DNA of 34,665 nt from Dysgonamonadaceae bacterium (GTDB lineage: Bacteria; Bacteroidota; Bacteroidia; Bacteroidales; Azobacteroidaceae), in contig JAIRZF010000088.1 of NCBI GenBank assembly GCA_031267385.1, positions 1 to 34,665 on the forward strand. The letters are read 5' to 3'. Below are positions 19,384-29,800 of the stretch, in pieces; positions within the stretch are counted from its first letter, which is position 1, and every line of letters starts with the position of its first letter. Both the position numbers and the translations under genes were made by a program. The notes beneath the pieces are model-generated. The model saw nothing but the letters and a program-made list of their open reading frames with translations. It was not told where the DNA came from and ran no database searches.

Positions 19384-21646
19384 ATTGGACTGTTATCTTG
19401 TATTCGCCTCCATCCAAATGATACAAGGTATAGTTATCGCTTTTTCCTTCGGATAATAGTGATTTACCATTTGCCGTTACCTTTTTGTATTTCGAGGGAA
19501 GATAAATAACCGCGCTACTATTTTCAGGAACCATTAACTCCATATTCATACCCGATCTGTTTTTTACAATTTTTACAGATATGTTGCCCGCCACCGTTTC
19601 ATTTCCGGTTTCCACATATTCCAGGTTTCCCATTTGAGGTTTTACCATGAACTTCCGCCATGCAGGTTCTAAAGGAGCTAATCCGCATACATATTGGGAA
19701 AGGATGGTTAATCCTCCTCCACTCCAGGCATGATTATTTGTTCCAAAATCAGGCATGGTATCACCAAAGTGTTCATATAAAGTTGTAAAGGGAGATTCGT
19801 TAACTACCTTATCATAGCGTTTTTTCATCCGTTCCAGTCCAAACTTATCCTCTCCCATGATAAACAGCGCTTCCAACACGTATTTTTCCATATAAGCGCT
19901 TGCTAAATAAGATGTTTTTAAGACGTCAAGTATTCTTTGGTATTTATCCCTGCCGGCTAAGCCGGAAACTACGGCTAATGCTTGTGCGCGGTCATCGTAG
20001 CTTCCTTCATATTCTTTGGTTCGATATCCTTTGCCATCCCAGAATACGCGATTGAAAGCCGTCTTGAAAGCGTCCATTTCTTTCAGAATTTTATCCGCTT
20101 CATCCTTTTCATTCAAAAGTTCCGACATGTAGTAAAATCCTTTGAGGGCAATATAATACCAGGCATTATACAGCAATTGTTTATCAATCTTTATTCCCCA
20201 GTCGCCCCAATACCAGCCGCCGTAACGTTCTACCAATGTTCCGTCGGCTTTTAACTTCCAGACATCCAAATAACGCTTAACTCCGTCATACACTTTTTCA
20301 ATGGTTTCTTTATCTCCCGTATTCAGGTAATAATTCCAAAAGCCGTAGTACCCGACAGCGGCAAGCATTTGTCCGGGCAATTCTCTATTCCAGTTTCCTT
20401 CCGGTATTGGAGAATAGATCGTACCGTCCTTTCGTTGCCAGTTAATCAATTCCAGCATCCCTTTCTTGGTAATATCCGCAGACGAAGGACTTAGCGCATA
20501 AAAAGATTCGCCGCTTTCATTGACAATATCACCCCACCATTGTGCGCGTTCCCTGTCGGGACAATCCATATAGGTATCACGCATGGTAACATACAGTGTA
20601 CGGGTAGCCATTTGCCATAATTTGCTATAGAAACCGTCGTTACAATTGAAATGACCTGTAAATTCACAATTATAACCGGTTTCCCTGTATTTCAGGGATT
20701 TGATCTTAACGCCTTCGGGAATCAGATATTTTACAATATGACCGTTCATCCAACCCAAAGATTCATAATATTGCCGCCCTTTTTTAGTCACATACTCCGC
20801 TCTGACCGAGGCGACATTCAATCCCATATAATCAAAATTATCGGTTTGAATTTTGATGGTCAGGTTCTCAGGCGCTTCAATATCAAGAACAGGAGTAATG
20901 TGACAATTATATGGTAATTGGCATACAATCCAATTGCCGGAGCCTTCCGCCGGAATTTCTGCGGCGTTTTCATATTCGCGAATACCATAATCTTTAAAAA
21001 GAGGTATCGGTCTTTTCACCAAGCGATTCCATGGCGCTGACTCGGCGTCTCCGATGATACCGGCCGGCCTGAATCCTTTGAGTTCCGTTTCCGGTTTTAT
21101 CCAGTCAAAATCATCGGTTTGGGCATTGAACCTGATATTAGATTCAGAAAGGCGGTAGTTGGGATTTTCCCAGTTGGTCTTTTCAAAAGCCCTGTTTAAT
21201 TTAGACGTCCATCCGGTGTCGCTGATTAAATTCAATGCATCGCATTGGAAAGCCAAACCTGCTTGTCCGCTACTGTTATGTGAAAAACCATCTTTCCCGA
21301 AGTACCAAACTAAAATAGCAATGGTATTTTTTCCTTTTCTCAGAAAAGGAGCAATCTCTACTTCGTCATAATAAGTATCATCCGGCGTCGGGCCTCTTTT
21401 CAACAGTCCTTCAAACACGGCCAATTCTCCATTTATCCACATCCAGTACTTTGAGTCACAGGCGATTTTAGTCAAGGCTGTTTGAGGCAAAGCGCTTACT
21501 TCTATCTCCTTTCTGAAATTCATCCATGTGTTCGACTCATTCTGAGATTCTTCATGCGTAATCCTTTTCGCTTTCCACGTTTCGCTTTGTGCAAAAACCG
21601 GTAAGCAGATAAAAAAATAACAGATAATAATTGTAACCTTTTTCAT
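19382..21646 (-). CDS. GH78-type alpha-L-rhamnosidase-like enzyme
   Basis: A 754-residue secreted enzyme (signal peptide 1-19) of the GH78 type. The N-terminus contains beta-sandwich domains (~25-345), the first resembling rhamnosidase N-terminal lectin-like modules (KYWMWINGE). An (alpha/alpha)6 barrel (~350-660) and a C-terminal beta domain (~665-754) follow. The catalytic loop is DCPDRERAQWWGD with Asp361, Glu366 and Asp373. The +5/+12 spacing equals that of Asp567/Glu572/Asp579 in Bacillus rhamnosidase B as I remember it. The candidate general base is Glu625 in TTLYEHFGD. The intervening residues differ from the common DCPQRDERLGWTGD form, so the sugar specificity may not be L-rhamnose. 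It follows the serine hydrolase fusion by 23 nt. Confidence 0.85.
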   Translation of the reverse strand: MKKVTIIICYFFICLPVFAQSETWKAKRITHEESQNESNTWMNFRKEIEVSALPQTALTKIACDSKYWMWINGELAVFEGLLKRGPTPDDTYYDEVEIAPFLRKGKNTIAILVWYFGKDGFSHNSSGQAGLAFQCDALNLISDTGWTSKLNRAFEKTNWENPNYRLSESNIRFNAQTDDFDWIKPETELKGFRPAGIIGDAESAPWNRLVKRPIPLFKDYGIREYENAAEIPAEGSGNWIVCQLPYNCHITPVLDIEAPENLTIKIQTDNFDYMGLNVASVRAEYVTKKGRQYYESLGWMNGHIVKYLIPEGVKIKSLKYRETGYNCEFTGHFNCNDGFYSKLWQMATRTLYVTMRDTYMDCPDRERAQWWGDIVNESGESFYALSPSSADITKKGMLELINWQRKDGTIYSPIPEGNWNRELPGQMLAAVGYYGFWNYYLNTGDKETIEKVYDGVKRYLDVWKLKADGTLVERYGGWYWGDWGIKIDKQLLYNAWYYIALKGFYYMSELLNEKDEADKILKEMDAFKTAFNRVFWDGKGYRTKEYEGSYDDRAQALAVVSGLAGRDKYQRILDVLKTSYLASAYMEKYVLEALFIMGEDKFGLERMKKRYDKVVNESPFTTLYEHFGDTMPDFGTNNHAWSGGGLTILSQYVCGLAPLEPAWRKFMVKPQMGNLEYVETGNETVAGNISVKIVKNRSGMNMELMVPENSSAVIYLPSKYKKVTANGKSLLSEGKSDNYTLYHLDGGEYKITVQ

Positions 21647-21669
21647 ATATATCGGATTTATTAATTATT

Positions 21670-24600
21670 CTAAGGTAGTTTATTGAATCCTTCCTGTTTC
21701 ACAACCCATTGCCCGTTTCCCGGAAATCCGGGAGCATTGCCTTCCGATCCGTCCCAACCGGCTGCCATCATAGCCACTGCCGTCAGTAATCCCCCATTGG
21801 AAGGAAAATAGGGGAACGGTCCGCCGGTAGCTAATCCATGTTCATCAAACTGAAATCCTTTGGATTCATGCAATAACATATCTATCGCTATTTCCCGGTT
21901 TCCAGTACGGGCAGCTGCCATGGCAACCATCGGGAAATCCCATCCCCATGTGCGGTTGAAATCCCAAACAGTAAATACTTTATTAAGCGTAGCATTGAAA
22001 ATACCTAAATTAACGCCATCTCCCGGAAGCATTCCATATATCCCCGTAAGCCCGGGATGCTCCCACGTATATTCCGTCCACATATTGGGGATACCTTCAT
22101 AAGTAACATATACTCCTTTTTCAACCGGCAGTGAAGACAATTTTTCCAAAACATCGTCCCATTTATCTTCCCTGGGCAATAATAGCCGTTCTTTCCATGT
22201 TTGAGCCACTCGCAATCCGAATTTCCAATAACTAAGTTCATAAGCCGGATTTACCGTGATCTTGGGATTTGTATTTTCCGATACAATGAAAACCGGCGGG
22301 CCAAGTACATAACGGTCGGTTTTCTCATCGTAAAAAGCAAAATCGGCCATAAATTCGGCAGTTTCAAATACAATCTCTTTCCATTTATCAAGAGTAGCCT
22401 GAACGGGATGTAAGCGGTAATCCAATTCGGCAAAATAAATCGGATGTGGCTGTTGCCATATCAATGTGGCATGAATAGGATGCGGCCAGTCGCGATCGAA
22501 ACCGGCAGTACATTTAGGCCACCGTGCTCCTTTATAACCTTGTTTTTTGGCTCTTTCAACGGAAGTCGGTAAAAAATCGGAATATACATGCAGGCTTTTG
22601 TCAACTAATGCCCACCGGTTCCAAAGAGCGTAATGGACGCCATGCCACCAAATCATTTCGAAATGGAATCGTCCGTACCAACCGTTATTCACAAGTCCGC
22701 TTTCCTGGGGCGGCCAATTACCGGCTTCGTTGGCTTTCATCAGGTATTGTGAGAGCGCTATTCTTCTTTCCAACTCTTTCCACCGGACGTCTTTACTTTC
22801 GGACAAATCAATTGCAGCGCCTGATTCCCAGTATTTTTTCCATTCATTAACAGAAGATTCTAAACATTCGTCCAATGTCAAAGGGGATACTTTCTCCGAT
22901 TTCCGAGTAAATTCGAAAACAAATTCCAATTTTTTGTTTTTGCCGGGAACCAGACGGAAAAAATGAGGTTTTTCAGCCGGCGACAACTTAGCTTTCGATT
23001 TCCAGCTAATTGAAACTCCATATAAAACATCATCCATTATTCGTTCGAGAAAGGCAGATTGTTTACCGGAATAAAGTAGTTTGGATGCAGAGGCGTCCGG
23101 ATAATCATAGCGACTGTTAACCTGCTCGGATTTGTCGGGATAAGGGAATGAAAATTCAACCTCAAGTTGTCCGTTTTCAAATAAGGGTGACTCTACTTCA
23201 ACAGCGATAGCATTGCGATCGCCATGACAAATTGTTTTAACAATTACCGGTATTTGATCCAGTTCGAATCGACTTGTAAGCGTTCCTGTCCATAAATCCA
23301 GTTCTTGTCTTGTATTCTTCAGATCGCTTAGCAAGGCTACTTCACCATTTTTCTTTTTCAGTACAAAGCCTGCACGTCCCAGATTAAACCGATGAGGATT
23401 TCCAGCCAACCAAGCGGATAATTCAGGCTGTTCTTCATTTCCTATCCAATATTGCACCGGTCGCCCGTGTGTGTCCCATACCTGCCCGTTGAAATCTTCG
23501 ATTCTTAATCCTTCGGGCAACGGAAAACTATGCCAACTCCAATGCGACAGGGTATAATGCGGCCGAAAGGTTTGAAGTCCTGTGATATCGGCTCCGAATG
23601 CAAACGATCCATTGCCAACCTGCGCCGGACTCTGCGGGTTATCAACTGTAGTAATAAGCTTGTGACGGTCAATAACCGCTTTCCGGTCTATTTTTCCCGA
23701 GCCGGAAGTACTTTCGACAAGTCCGTATTGTTTTTCTATCTCTTGCCAAAAAATCCGGAATGCTTCTTTATATTTCGGAATATCCTGCTGCAAAATAAAA
23801 AACATCGCCACTAATCCGTTTTTATAAATTCTTGATTCTGTGCCGTAAGCGCCACCGTGTCCCATCCATTTGTCCGACAAAGCCCATCCTAACCCCCATC
23901 GACCTTCCACTTTTTCACCTGTTTGGTCTTTTCCTATTTCAAGAACCGATGCTTCGCTCAAATACCTTTTCCCCTCAAATTCACCTTTATTCGCAATCAT
24001 CCGGTAGAATTTCACCAAGTCAACCGGCGAAGAAAAAAGGCCTCCGGCTGCCTCGGCAAAACGTTTTGTCTTATCTTCTAACGGATACTGCAACTGTCCG
24101 ATGGTTGTTTCAACTAATTCCCCATTTTCACCGAGTTTATAGGGAATAACCAATTTATCCAATTGTTTTCCTGCCGGCCAAAATGTGGTATTCTTCATAC
24201 CGAGAGGATCAAATAATCTTTTTTGAAGGAAATCGGCATAAGACATTCCCGAAACCCGTTCGACAACGGTGGCTGCAATGTTTATTCCTTGATTGGAATA
24301 AATGATTTTCTCGCCGGGTTCGGCAACAAAAGGGGTCATAGCCGTTGCATAAAGGCTGATATTAAAAGGCAGTACATCTATTTTACCCATTTGATTCTGT
24401 ATGCCTGCAACCCATTTCATTCCACTGGTATGCGTAAGAAGACGTCTCAACGTGACCGGTTGGGAAGCCAATTCTATTACCTGCCATTCTTTGCGGTTGA
24501 TGCGGCTTACTTGCATGTCTTTCAGTTCAGGAAGATAGGTAGTTATCGGCTCATCGAGGTCTAATTTTCCTTCTTCAACCAACATCATAACGGCAACCCC

Positions 24601-24849
24601 GGCAAAAGGCTTGCTTTGGGATGCAATCCAGAAAATGGAATTGGAATCCATTTTTTTGTTTTTCCCGATGTTTTGATACCCCAGACATTCGACGCCAAGT
24701 ACTTTATCCGGCGTAGCGACAACAGTCACAATACCGGGCAATTCACCCGAATCAATAAAAGGCTGCAACAATTCACCGGTATTTTGTGAAAAAACAGGCG
24801 AATACATCATTACTAAGAATAGAATAAATAAAAGTCTACTATTTTTCAT
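21670..24849 (-). CDS. Fusion: beta-lactamase-type serine hydrolase + six-hairpin (alpha/alpha)6 glycosidase-like module
   Basis: A 1059-residue secreted two-module protein (signal peptide 1-21). Module 1 (~25-365) is a class C beta-lactamase/penicillin-binding-protein-like serine hydrolase with Ser77-x-x-Lys80 (SQSK), Tyr184-Ser-Asn186 and HGG at 331-333, in the correct order. This family includes esterases and D-amino-acid hydrolases. After an SGSGK linker (~375-385) comes module 2 (~390-1059), with a GH65/GH95-like layout. It has an N-terminal beta-sandwich (VGNGSFAFGADITGLQTF) and a helical barrel with a conserved aromatic/acidic stretch, GRFHFEMIWWHGVHYALWNR. Module 2 resembles stand-alone, functionally unassigned six-hairpin glycosidases. 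The single uninterrupted frame and interleaved signatures argue for a true fusion. One possibility is coupled de-esterification and glycan cleavage. The 1-nt gap to the upstream gene implies translational coupling. Confidence 0.85.
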   Translation of the reverse strand: MKNSRLLFILFLVMMYSPVFSQNTGELLQPFIDSGELPGIVTVVATPDKVLGVECLGYQNIGKNKKMDSNSIFWIASQSKPFAGVAVMMLVEEGKLDLDEPITTYLPELKDMQVSRINRKEWQVIELASQPVTLRRLLTHTSGMKWVAGIQNQMGKIDVLPFNISLYATAMTPFVAEPGEKIIYSNQGINIAATVVERVSGMSYADFLQKRLFDPLGMKNTTFWPAGKQLDKLVIPYKLGENGELVETTIGQLQYPLEDKTKRFAEAAGGLFSSPVDLVKFYRMIANKGEFEGKRYLSEASVLEIGKDQTGEKVEGRWGLGWALSDKWMGHGGAYGTESRIYKNGLVAMFFILQQDIPKYKEAFRIFWQEIEKQYGLVESTSGSGKIDRKAVIDRHKLITTVDNPQSPAQVGNGSFAFGADITGLQTFRPHYTLSHWSWHSFPLPEGLRIEDFNGQVWDTHGRPVQYWIGNEEQPELSAWLAGNPHRFNLGRAGFVLKKKNGEVALLSDLKNTRQELDLWTGTLTSRFELDQIPVIVKTICHGDRNAIAVEVESPLFENGQLEVEFSFPYPDKSEQVNSRYDYPDASASKLLYSGKQSAFLERIMDDVLYGVSISWKSKAKLSPAEKPHFFRLVPGKNKKLEFVFEFTRKSEKVSPLTLDECLESSVNEWKKYWESGAAIDLSESKDVRWKELERRIALSQYLMKANEAGNWPPQESGLVNNGWYGRFHFEMIWWHGVHYALWNRWALVDKSLHVYSDFLPTSVERAKKQGYKGARWPKCTAGFDRDWPHPIHATLIWQQPHPIYFAELDYRLHPVQATLDKWKEIVFETAEFMADFAFYDEKTDRYVLGPPVFIVSENTNPKITVNPAYELSYWKFGLRVAQTWKERLLLPREDKWDDVLEKLSSLPVEKGVYVTYEGIPNMWTEYTWEHPGLTGIYGMLPGDGVNLGIFNATLNKVFTVWDFNRTWGWDFPMVAMAAARTGNREIAIDMLLHESKGFQFDEHGLATGGPFPYFPSNGGLLTAVAMMAAGWDGSEGNAPGFPGNGQWVVKQEGFNKLP

Positions 24850-24850
24850 T

Positions 24851-26797
24851 TCATTTTTTTTGATTTGATGGAGATAACACCGGTTCCATTAACCAGGCTA
24901 AATTAAACCGGTAATAAAACTGGCTTGAAACAATATGGATCATATTATCAGGAGTTTGCGTTCCAGAAAGATATCCTCCGAATGGCGAGGTATAAGGATC
25001 TGAAGCTTTTATAGGAATTAATTTCCGATGTACCCAAGTCTTGCCTTCGTCAAACGATAGCGCCGAGAATAAACCGTAAATTTGCTGAACCCGCCCGTTT
25101 TTGTCAATCACTTCAATTCCTTTTTGGGTTTTATCAGCATAGCTGGCGCCCAAATCGGTAAACGACGTCAGAAGAAGCGGGCCTTCATTTAATCGTTTTA
25201 TAATGGAGCGCTGCCATGAACCAATGGGAGGAAACGGACTGGCTTCGTAAGTCCAACTCTTCCCTTTGTCGTTAGAGATACTGAACGGGGAATGTCCATT
25301 TATATCGCTATACCGCCCCAATGCAAGAAAATTGCCATCTTTTAATTCCACAAAAGAAGCATGAATTCCGGCAATCCAGCCTGAAACGCCATCGGTTTTA
25401 GCAAATTGCTCTTTATTCCATTCATAACGGGTAATCTCTTCCCAGGAATCGCCCGAATCATTGGACGCAAATAGGATGGTGCCATTATGAACATCTGTGG
25501 GAAAAGCCAAACGTCCATCGCTTAGTTTTACCATATCAACCTGCGCCCAAAAGGGCGCAGAAGTAAATCGTTCATTAACTATCACAGGTTCGCTCCATGT
25601 AACGCCATTGTCCTTACTAACCCGTTTGGTGACAGAGAAATTATAACATTTTTCCGGCAGGCTGATTGAATTATAATGATGAAGTTCCCCATTCGAATCA
25701 TGCCATAAAACCGCGCTGTTTACACTATGATCAGGCGCTATGAAAAACAATGCCGGAGGATCCCATTGATTGGCGCCATCGCGTAATCTCGACGTCAAAA
25801 CAGCAATCTGGGTTAAATGATCGTCAGCTGCAGTAAATGCGGTAGCTAAAATATCTCCGTTGTCGCACCATGTAATACATGGAACATGATGTCTTCCCCA
25901 GTAAGGGACGTTACCCGGTATTGCATCCGCACGGATAAAATCCATTGCATCATGAAAAACAGGTTTATCTTTCGGTACAAGTTTCCATTTTTTCTTTGTC
26001 TGTTTTACATTTTGGAACACTTTCCCCGGTTTTTGCGCTTCATAAAAACCATTTGCAGGGAAAGGAGCCTGTACAACCCGAAAACTCAGGGTTGTAAATC
26101 GATCGCCCCGGACTGTTCCCCAACGGTTGGTCGCCCGTTCACTTCCACGAATAACTTTAACATAACCCGATTTAGGCCCTGTTGGATTTGTAAGTTCTTT
26201 ACCGGGATAAATATCCCACCAATCATAACACCATTCTGTAATTTCATTATCAGTATCCTGTAATCCCAGCAATTCTGCTTGCTTTGCTGCATATTCCCAT
26301 TCAGCTTCCGTCGGGAGGCGATAAGGTTTTCCTTCTTTTTGGGTCAGCCATTCACAAAATGCAACAGCATCATCCCAGGTAACCATTACTACCGGATCTA
26401 AATCGCCGGAAGGCGCTTCATGATATCCGCGATACGATTTATGTTTCGGATCAAATTCTTCATACAATGCATTAACTACCTTCTTTGATGATATTTGAAA
26501 CGAATAATCAATTCTTACTTCATGAACAGGCGCTTCGTCCCAGTCGGGTCCGGTATGTTCCACCAACCGGTTGAAACAATCAAGATTTGGTTGAGCCCCC
26601 ATCTTAAATGATCCGGGACTAACAGATACCAACGATATTCCGGATTTGTTTTCTGCCTCTAAAACGTGCTTTTCCACACGCTTCTTTCCAACTGCCATCT
26701 CTCCCGAAAAAAGGAGCAAACTACTTCCCAATAAGAAATAACAGATATCTTTCCGAAGTTTTTTTCCGATGATTTTCATATTTTTTTGTATTTCCAT
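24851..26797 (-). CDS. Fusion: FGE-sulfatase-like domain (no catalytic cysteines) + Asp-box sialidase-like propeller
   Basis: A 648-residue protein. A basic N-terminus and hydrophobic stretch (18-31) form a signal sequence; the in-frame Met7 (26779) is an alternative start. Residues ~52-245 are a formylglycine-generating-enzyme-sulfatase (SUMF1)-like domain: GSFKMG at 62-67, PVVMVTWDDAVAFCEWL at 135-151, RLPTEAEWEYAA at 160-171, TEWCYDWW at 187-194, IRGS at 216-219 and FRVV at 239-242. The usual ~40-50 residues between EWEYAA and the GLYDM-like segment are missing. No Cys lies between 217 and 242, where real FGEs carry their active-site pair. Residues ~285-640 are a BNR_2-type propeller with Asp-boxes SKDNGVTW, SNDSGDSW, SNDKGKSW and SFDEGKTW. 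The FGE-like part may be a binding or structural module. Propeller activity is unassigned. Confidence 0.85.
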   Translation of the reverse strand: MEIQKNMKIIGKKLRKDICYFLLGSSLLLFSGEMAVGKKRVEKHVLEAENKSGISLVSVSPGSFKMGAQPNLDCFNRLVEHTGPDWDEAPVHEVRIDYSFQISSKKVVNALYEEFDPKHKSYRGYHEAPSGDLDPVVMVTWDDAVAFCEWLTQKEGKPYRLPTEAEWEYAAKQAELLGLQDTDNEITEWCYDWWDIYPGKELTNPTGPKSGYVKVIRGSERATNRWGTVRGDRFTTLSFRVVQAPFPANGFYEAQKPGKVFQNVKQTKKKWKLVPKDKPVFHDAMDFIRADAIPGNVPYWGRHHVPCITWCDNGDILATAFTAADDHLTQIAVLTSRLRDGANQWDPPALFFIAPDHSVNSAVLWHDSNGELHHYNSISLPEKCYNFSVTKRVSKDNGVTWSEPVIVNERFTSAPFWAQVDMVKLSDGRLAFPTDVHNGTILFASNDSGDSWEEITRYEWNKEQFAKTDGVSGWIAGIHASFVELKDGNFLALGRYSDINGHSPFSISNDKGKSWTYEASPFPPIGSWQRSIIKRLNEGPLLLTSFTDLGASYADKTQKGIEVIDKNGRVQQIYGLFSALSFDEGKTWVHRKLIPIKASDPYTSPFGGYLSGTQTPDNMIHIVSSQFYYRFNLAWLMEPVLSPSNQKK

Positions 26798-26833
26798 ATT
26801 TAATTTATAACATACCTGACATTTGTCCGGTTT

Positions 26834-29800
26834 TCATTTATTGAGTTCAAGAACATAACTAACCGCTCCTGCAACAATCGCCGGATAATACATGCCATTG
26901 CGAAAACTTCCGGTAGTTGCGCCGATTTTCTTACCGGCAATATCAAGCGCGCTTACGTTTACCGGAGGATTATCAAGAACGATTGCAAATTGTTGCGTAT
27001 TAAAAGGAATAACCTCTATTGAATGCTCTCCTTTATTTTTCAGGATAATTAATTTTCCATCGCTTGCTCCCCAAGGCGTTTCAAGCCACTTACCCCTTCC
27101 ATCCATATAATCATAAGCTGGAGCATGTACATAATCAGCCCTGCTCCCATTGATTAATGCGCTGAAAACGATTAATTTTCCTTTGGTATCTTTTGCATAA
27201 TAACCATTGGGCGGCAGGATTGCATCCGGCGTTTCCCAATGGTCTTCATTATGTCCGTTTACCCATATTATCAAGCCGTTATCATATTTTATTCTCAACT
27301 GCGACCTGCGATAAACATCCGTCGCTACGGCAGTAGAAATATCCATTAAATTTCCGTTTTTATCCGCATAAAGAATTTCTTTTACCAACGCTTTGGCATA
27401 GGAAGATTGTAATTGTTGGAGCATATAATAGCTGCGTAATGATATAGGTTTCATATCATCTCTATAGTCCAAAAATTTCCCCAAGTGCCCATAAGCAATA
27501 GTTCCTGCAAAAAAGCGATCCCAACTATCGTCATTTACCATTTGTCTGTCGTGGACAAAGCCGACGTCACAACCCAGCGGATGTAATTTGAGAAGATCAA
27601 AGTCAACTAACCACGGATTATCGGAAATATTATACCCCCGGTCATCTCCATTACTTCCGGTAATAAGACCATTATAATAATAATGATTCCCGCCTTCGCT
27701 GAACGTAGGGCCATTCCATACCTGCTGTTGATGAAGCATCAACTGTCCAAAATCATAAAATTGCGACAATAATGTGCCTGCTCCGGGAACCCTTTCGTCA
27801 TAGTCAACTCTCATCCACGGAGTAATAGCGGTATGTACATCCAAACAACCTGCATTAAGATTGAATTTCTTTTGAATTTCGGACGTAATTTTTGGCTCCA
27901 TGCTTACCGTTTTTTGTGATTTCGGAGCATAACAACGAAACCAGGCTGTTTCCCAGGAGCCATCGGGCAATCTCACTACCAAATCTTCGCTCCAATGCTC
28001 GTTTACCGGAATCAAATCCGTATAATTATTGTAAATTCCGTAACGCATGCCTAACTTCCGTACCCTATCGGCATACTTTTTCTGCCCTTTATTGCCTCCT
28101 TTCCCTGGAGCCGGAATTGTGCGGAAAGTAAAGCTTTCGGCGCCGTCTCGCCATCCTACTTCATGATCCATTACTATCAGTTTGCGTATTCCATAGCGAG
28201 CGGTCAACTTCCAATGTTCATAATCTTTTTCCCTGTCCATGCTTGCTCCCCTGTTAAATACCAAGTATTCGGAAGCAATATCACGCCATACGGAAGGTGG
28301 ATTATCCACTGTTGGCAGTATTTCTTCAAAACGTGGGGAAACCGTAAGGAAAATCCGTTCATAACAATCATTTCTTTCGCCGTTTGTTTTAGGTATGTAG
28401 GAAGTTCCTCCGGAACAGACTGCCGCTTCTTTTTCTACCTTATTCTGAAAATAAAAACGGGAGGCTCCTGTACGGTAATGATCGGCAAATACAGTCATAA
28501 ACAATGGCTTATCTGCAGTTCCCATAACAAGGACAGCCGGTCGTTCTTTATTGGCGCCGATATCCTCGCCGGTCCAATAGGGGACATGAACTAATCTGGG
28601 GTTTTGTATGCCTTTGGCTGCGCCAAACGAAACTTCGCCTATTTGTCCGCCGGAAGAATATACATCAATAATCAAGGATTTTTGCCATAAACGGAATACA
28701 TATTCAACTTCAGCGGATTGTTCTTTACCGTAAATTTTCCATCTTGAAAAAGCGTTATCTCCTCTTACTCCTGATTCTATCAGTTCTATTTTTTCCGGAG
28801 CAACCGCTTTTACTTCTTTAGTTATGTAAGCGCCATATCTGTCGATCAATCCTTCTACATTATTATCGACTGCAATCCTCACGCCGCCTTCATTCATAGG
28901 ATAGAATTTATTTACGGCGCCATTCTCCCAAAGAGTCGTTATATCGCTGAAATCACCTGATTGAGGCCGATACCTGTACTCCAATGTGCCGTCGGGGCCT
29001 TTGTATCTAAACACAAAAGCATTGTTTTCCTGAAGAAATTCGGTAGTAAATTTTTCTTCCAAATTTACAGGCAACATGGTTTCCTCTCGTGTCGGGAAAG
29101 GGAGTCGTTCGCTGCCGGTGTGAACACCCAAACGCTGTCCTTCCGGAAGATCAATTCCGGGCTTCGGTTCTACTTCAAAATGCAGCGGAGGGAATTCTTC
29201 CCGATAGAAAGAAAGATTGTCAAAATAAACCGACAATTCATCCGAACGTTTACAATTACTTAGACGAAGACCTTTAAAAATGCCTCCCCGCGAAAATGCT
29301 TCCCGTTGTTTTCCCGAAAGTCCGACATGAAGCAAATACCATTCAGGCCAGTCTAATTCCCGAGGAAAAGGTATTTCATAGGCCTCGCCGGTAACCGTTT
29401 CAAGTAGGACGCCGAGTACTGCCCTGGGTTCATTCCTATCCTTTGCCCACTGGAAGTGCCAATTCCAAACCCAGATGTTTATTGCAGTAAAAGCTTCCGG
29501 TATTTTTATCGGCTGCGGAGGACTGATTATAAAATCCGCTCCGTCGGGAGTTCCCGAATAAACAATTTTCCCGGAATATTTACCCCAGATAAACTGCTCG
29601 CGGGAACGCTCAAACTTAGCGCTACCGCCATTAGCTTCCAATACCCAGTCGTCCGGATTCTCAAAGTCGACAAGCGACGGATGGGTATCTTCAAACCTGC
29701 CTGCCCAATCCAATTCGTAAGGACGTTCCCATTGCCTGAGTTGGTCTTGTTCCATTTTTACGGATTTCTTGTCGAAACAAGCGGCTATAAGCATGTATGA

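Noticed and set aside
21670-24849. Antibiotic-resistance beta-lactamase
   Set aside because: The SxxK/YSN/HGG module is fused to a glycosidase-like domain within a PUL; this fold is widely used by esterases and peptidases, so resistance is not a supported role.
24851-26797. Functional sulfatase-activating enzyme
   Set aside because: The FGE-like domain lacks the active-site cysteine pair and part of the core, and no sulfatase is present in the window.
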